A DNA stretch of 64,000 bases from Arthrobacter sp. Leaf337 (GTDB lineage Bacteria; Actinomycetota; Actinomycetes; Actinomycetales; Micrococcaceae): the NCBI RefSeq assembly GCF_001423745.1, contig NZ_LMPC01000012.1, forward strand, positions 555,107 through 619,106, read 5' to 3'. The notes under the pieces were generated by a model that made no database searches, was not told the origin of the DNA, and saw only the letters and a list, made by a program, of their open reading frames with translations. Made by a program: the position numbers and the translations under genes. Shown here piece after piece: positions 61,764 to 64,000 of this stretch (within the stretch, counting starts at the first letter, position 1; every line of letters begins with the position of its first letter).

Positions 61764-62600
61764 ATGACGCGCGAGAACATCAAAACACCCGACGGCGGAA
61801 CGCTGGAGCTTTACACCACGGGGGCCGAGCTGGCTTCGGCGGGCTCGGGCGTCGTCGTCGTTCAGGCTTCCATGGTCACCGCCGCGGACTACACGCGCTT
61901 TGCCCAGAAACTGAGTGCCTCGCTGGGCCGGCCAGTGCACACGTTCAACCGGCGCGGCCGGGGTGAATCGTCACCGCAGCCCGAGGACTACACCCTGGAC
62001 GTGGACATCCGCGACCTGGATGCCGTGATGCGGCACACGTCCAGCACGGACGTCTTCGGCCACAGCTTCGGCGGCGCCGTGGCACTCCACGCCGCCCGCA
62101 CGCTGCCGGTGGAACGACTCGCAGTCTACGATCCCGCCGTCTCCGTCAACCACAGCGTGAAGGCTGACTGGATTGCCGAATACGAACGCGCCACCGCTAC
62201 CGGCGACGACGACCGCGCCCTCGCCGTGCTGGTCAGGGGACTCGAAACGGGAGGGGCCCTGTCCTCACGGATGCCGCTCTCGATGCTGACGTTGGCCAAC
62301 AAGCTCATTGCCGGGACACCAATCGGCAAGCAGCAGCGCGAGCTGATGAAGACCGGGGTCCGGGAGATCAAGGCGATCATCGCGGCGGACATGCCGGCCG
62401 AGCCGTTCCTGGCCCTGCCCCTGGAGACCCTCATTATTGTGGGCGAAAAGAGCCCCGCCTACTTCGGCATCGCGTGCGGCCAGATCCACGACGTCCTGTC
62501 CGGGTCGAGCTACACCATCCTGCCCGGCTCCGGCCATGACGGCGTCAACCGCGCCCCGGACAAGCTGATCACCGAACTCAGCGAATTCTTCGCCGGCTGA
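61764..62600 (+). CDS. alpha/beta hydrolase, paralogue 3 of 3
   Basis: 278 aa. VVVVQASMV replaces the usual HG oxyanion loop; FNRRGRGESS, elbow GHSFGGA, and LPGSGHDGVN supply the later motifs. TAGGCT (61752-61757) lies 6 nt before ATG 61764. Ends 102 nt before the convergent MFS gene, with a large palindrome between. Confidence 0.84.
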   Translation: MTRENIKTPDGGTLELYTTGAELASAGSGVVVVQASMVTAADYTRFAQKLSASLGRPVHTFNRRGRGESSPQPEDYTLDVDIRDLDAVMRHTSSTDVFGHSFGGAVALHAARTLPVERLAVYDPAVSVNHSVKADWIAEYERATATGDDDRALAVLVRGLETGGALSSRMPLSMLTLANKLIAGTPIGKQQRELMKTGVREIKAIIAADMPAEPFLALPLETLIIVGEKSPAYFGIACGQIHDVLSGSSYTILPGSGHDGVNRAPDKLITELSEFFAG

Positions 62601-62621
62601 CCCCGGTTTCCCTGCGGCAAA

Positions 62622-62674
62622 CGCGAACGGACACTTGGGGCCCTCGGAAAGGGGGCCTCAAGTGTCCGTTCGCG
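62622..62674. repeat. large extragenic palindrome
   Basis: Perfect 16-bp arms CGCGAACGGACACTTG (62622-62637) and their complement (62659-62674), extended by inner GGCCC/GGGCC pairs. It lies between convergent genes and may act as a terminator, but no T-run follows on either strand, so a REP-like repeat is equally possible. Confidence 0.75.
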
Positions 62675-62701
62675 CTTAAGTCTTCGCGCTAGAAGGTTGA
62701 G

Positions 62702-64000
62702 CTAGTGCGCTGCCGGCACCGGGTGTTCCGCACCGGCGGTCTTGCGCATCATGGCGGAAAGCACGACGGCGGCCACGGCGATGATTGCCGCAGTCAGGAA
62801 CGCTGCGTGCATGCCCGCGACGATGCCCGATCCTGCGGACACGACCGCGTAGATCGAGACCAGGAGCGCGGTTCCGGCCGCACCGGCAACCTGCTGCAGG
62901 GTGCTCATAATGGCTGAACCGTGCGAGTAGAGGTGCGGCGGCAGCGGGTTGAGTCCGGTGGTGAACGCGGGGGTGAACAGGAGCGCCAGGCCCAGGCTGA
63001 GGACCACGTGCAGCGTCACAATCCACCAGACGGCTGTTTCGGCATTCAGCATGGAGAACTGCCACAGGGACAGCACCATCATGACGGATCCTGTAACGGT
63101 CAGGGGAAGGGGGCCAACCTTGTCGAAAAGGCGGCCGATGAACGGGCCCAAAAGGCCCATGGCCAGGCCGCCGGGCAGGAGCGCCAGACCGGTCTCCAAG
63201 GACTTCAGCCCGCGGATTTCCTGAAGGTACAGCGGGAGCAGGATGACGGCACCGAACAGGGCGATCATGGCCACGACCAGGAGCAGCACGGACACGGTGA
63301 ACATGCGGAAGTTGAATGCGCGCAGGTCCAGCAGCGGGCCGTCGGATTTCTGCAGCTTCAGCTGGCGGAAGACGAACGCCGTCATGGCCACCAGGCCGAT
63401 TGCCAGCGCAGCCAGGGCTGTCGTTCCGGGGCCGCTTTGCCCGCCGTGGCCACCGCCGACCTGGCTAAGCCCGTACACCAGGCCGCCGAAGGCAGGCACA
63501 GTCAGCAGCACGGACAGGATGTCCAGCCGGGTCTTCTCGGATTCGCCGATGTTGGTGAGGTAGCGGGCTCCAATGGCGAAGGCTGCCAGGGCGATCGGCA
63601 GCACGAATACGAACATGAAGCGCCACGTGAAGTGCTCGAGGATCAGCCCGGACACCGTGGGGCCCATGGCCGGGGCCACCGAAATGGCGATGCTCACGTT
63701 GCCCATGACGGCACCGCGCCGTTCGATGGGCACGAGCGTCAGGATGGTGGTCATCAGCAGCGGAAGCATGATGGCCGTGCCGCCGGCCTGCACGATGCGG
63801 GCCAGCAGGAGGACTTCGAATCCCGGAGCAAGCGCCGCCAGAAGGGTGCCGCCCGAAAACAGCCCCATGGCCAGCATGAAGACGGCCCTGGTGGACAGCC
63901 GCTGCAGGATGAATCCGGTGGTGGGGATGACCACGGCCATCGTGAGCATAAAGCCCGTGGACAGCCACTGCACCGTAGGGGCGTCGACGCCAAGGTCCAC
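62702..64000 (-). CDS. MFS exporter, EmrB/QacA (DHA2) type, 5' end outside window
   Basis: Runs off the right edge; at least 432 residues are present. The first visible part, APTVQWLSTGFMLTMAV, is the family segment after helix 1, and motif C-like APAMGPTVSGLILEHFTWRFMF is present. About 13 of 14 helices are seen. Proton-driven drug or metabolite efflux; substrate unknown. Confidence 0.92.
   Translation of the reverse strand: MDLGVDAPTVQWLSTGFMLTMAVVIPTTGFILQRLSTRAVFMLAMGLFSGGTLLAALAPGFEVLLLARIVQAGGTAIMLPLLMTTILTLVPIERRGAVMGNVSIAISVAPAMGPTVSGLILEHFTWRFMFVFVLPIALAAFAIGARYLTNIGESEKTRLDILSVLLTVPAFGGLVYGLSQVGGGHGGQSGPGTTALAALAIGLVAMTAFVFRQLKLQKSDGPLLDLRAFNFRMFTVSVLLLVVAMIALFGAVILLPLYLQEIRGLKSLETGLALLPGGLAMGLLGPFIGRLFDKVGPLPLTVTGSVMMVLSLWQFSMLNAETAVWWIVTLHVVLSLGLALLFTPAFTTGLNPLPPHLYSHGSAIMSTLQQVAGAAGTALLVSIYAVVSAGSGIVAGMHAAFLTAAIIAVAAVVLSAMMRKTAGAEHPVPAAH

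Overview
This window is high-GC chromosomal DNA of an actinobacterium. It most resembles Arthrobacter, Pseudarthrobacter or a related Micrococcaceae genus. That placement is inferred from gene content (Lsr2, DisA, a ClpC-type Clp ATPase, a short actinobacterial N-acetylglutamate synthase, DUF47-PiT beside pst, PTS-type DhaKLM) and from the many apparently leaderless genes; no rRNA is present. No integrase, transposase, phage gene or CRISPR array was found.

Layout. 1-9 kb: L-arabinose use, with a GH51 arabinofuranosidase cut by the left edge, an HtrA-like lipoprotein protease, araB-araD-araA on the minus strand behind a perfect LacI-type operator, the probable LacI-family repressor, and a VWA/solute-binding hybrid protein just upstream of it. 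9-11 kb: a DODA-type dioxygenase and tRNA-Lys(TTT). 11-17.5 kb: phosphate. A DUF47-PiT pair, preceded by a strongly structured candidate leader RNA, converges on pstS-pstC-pstA-pstB, which has a PHO-box-like direct repeat and an internal hairpin after pstS. 17.5-21 kb: FUSC membrane protein, RadA, an SDR enzyme.

21-35.6 kb is a copper-handling island: SHOCT protein and multicopper oxidase; a P1B ATPase with an unusual CPD motif, closely followed by a PaaK-like adenylating enzyme; an operon of DUF2933, isoprenylcysteine-methyltransferase-like protein, MacB-type ABC transporter and LOG protein, followed by a broken DMT exporter; a CopZ-like protein; a universal stress protein; and exported DUF6153, DUF305 and F510_1955-type proteins. 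Two promoters in the island carry the same CsoR-like palindrome in their spacers, but no csoR gene is visible here. 35.6-42 kb: an alpha/beta hydrolase, two methyltransferases, and a fatty-acid desaturase with its reductase and a divergent PucR-type regulator. 42-49 kb: a kinase-GAF protein, prfC, disA, a membrane-anchored protein, mutY and a lipoprotein. 49-51.4 kb: dhaKLM. 51.4-52.4 kb: a small-protein transcription unit that is easy to miss, then N-acetylglutamate synthase. 52-60 kb: an S9 peptidase, clpC, lsr2 and lysS. 60-62.6 kb: three tandem alpha/beta hydrolase paralogues. The right edge cuts an EmrB/QacA-type MFS exporter.

Main anomalies: clpC is interrupted by an apparent 40-nt out-of-frame deletion just after its first Walker A motif; the DMT exporter carries a one-base frameshift; two 62-nt palindromic repeats of one family lie 33 kb apart; a branched RNA structure sits at the predicted transcription start upstream of the DUF47-PiT operon; and at least ten genes have a TANNNT -10 box 5-7 nt before their start codon.
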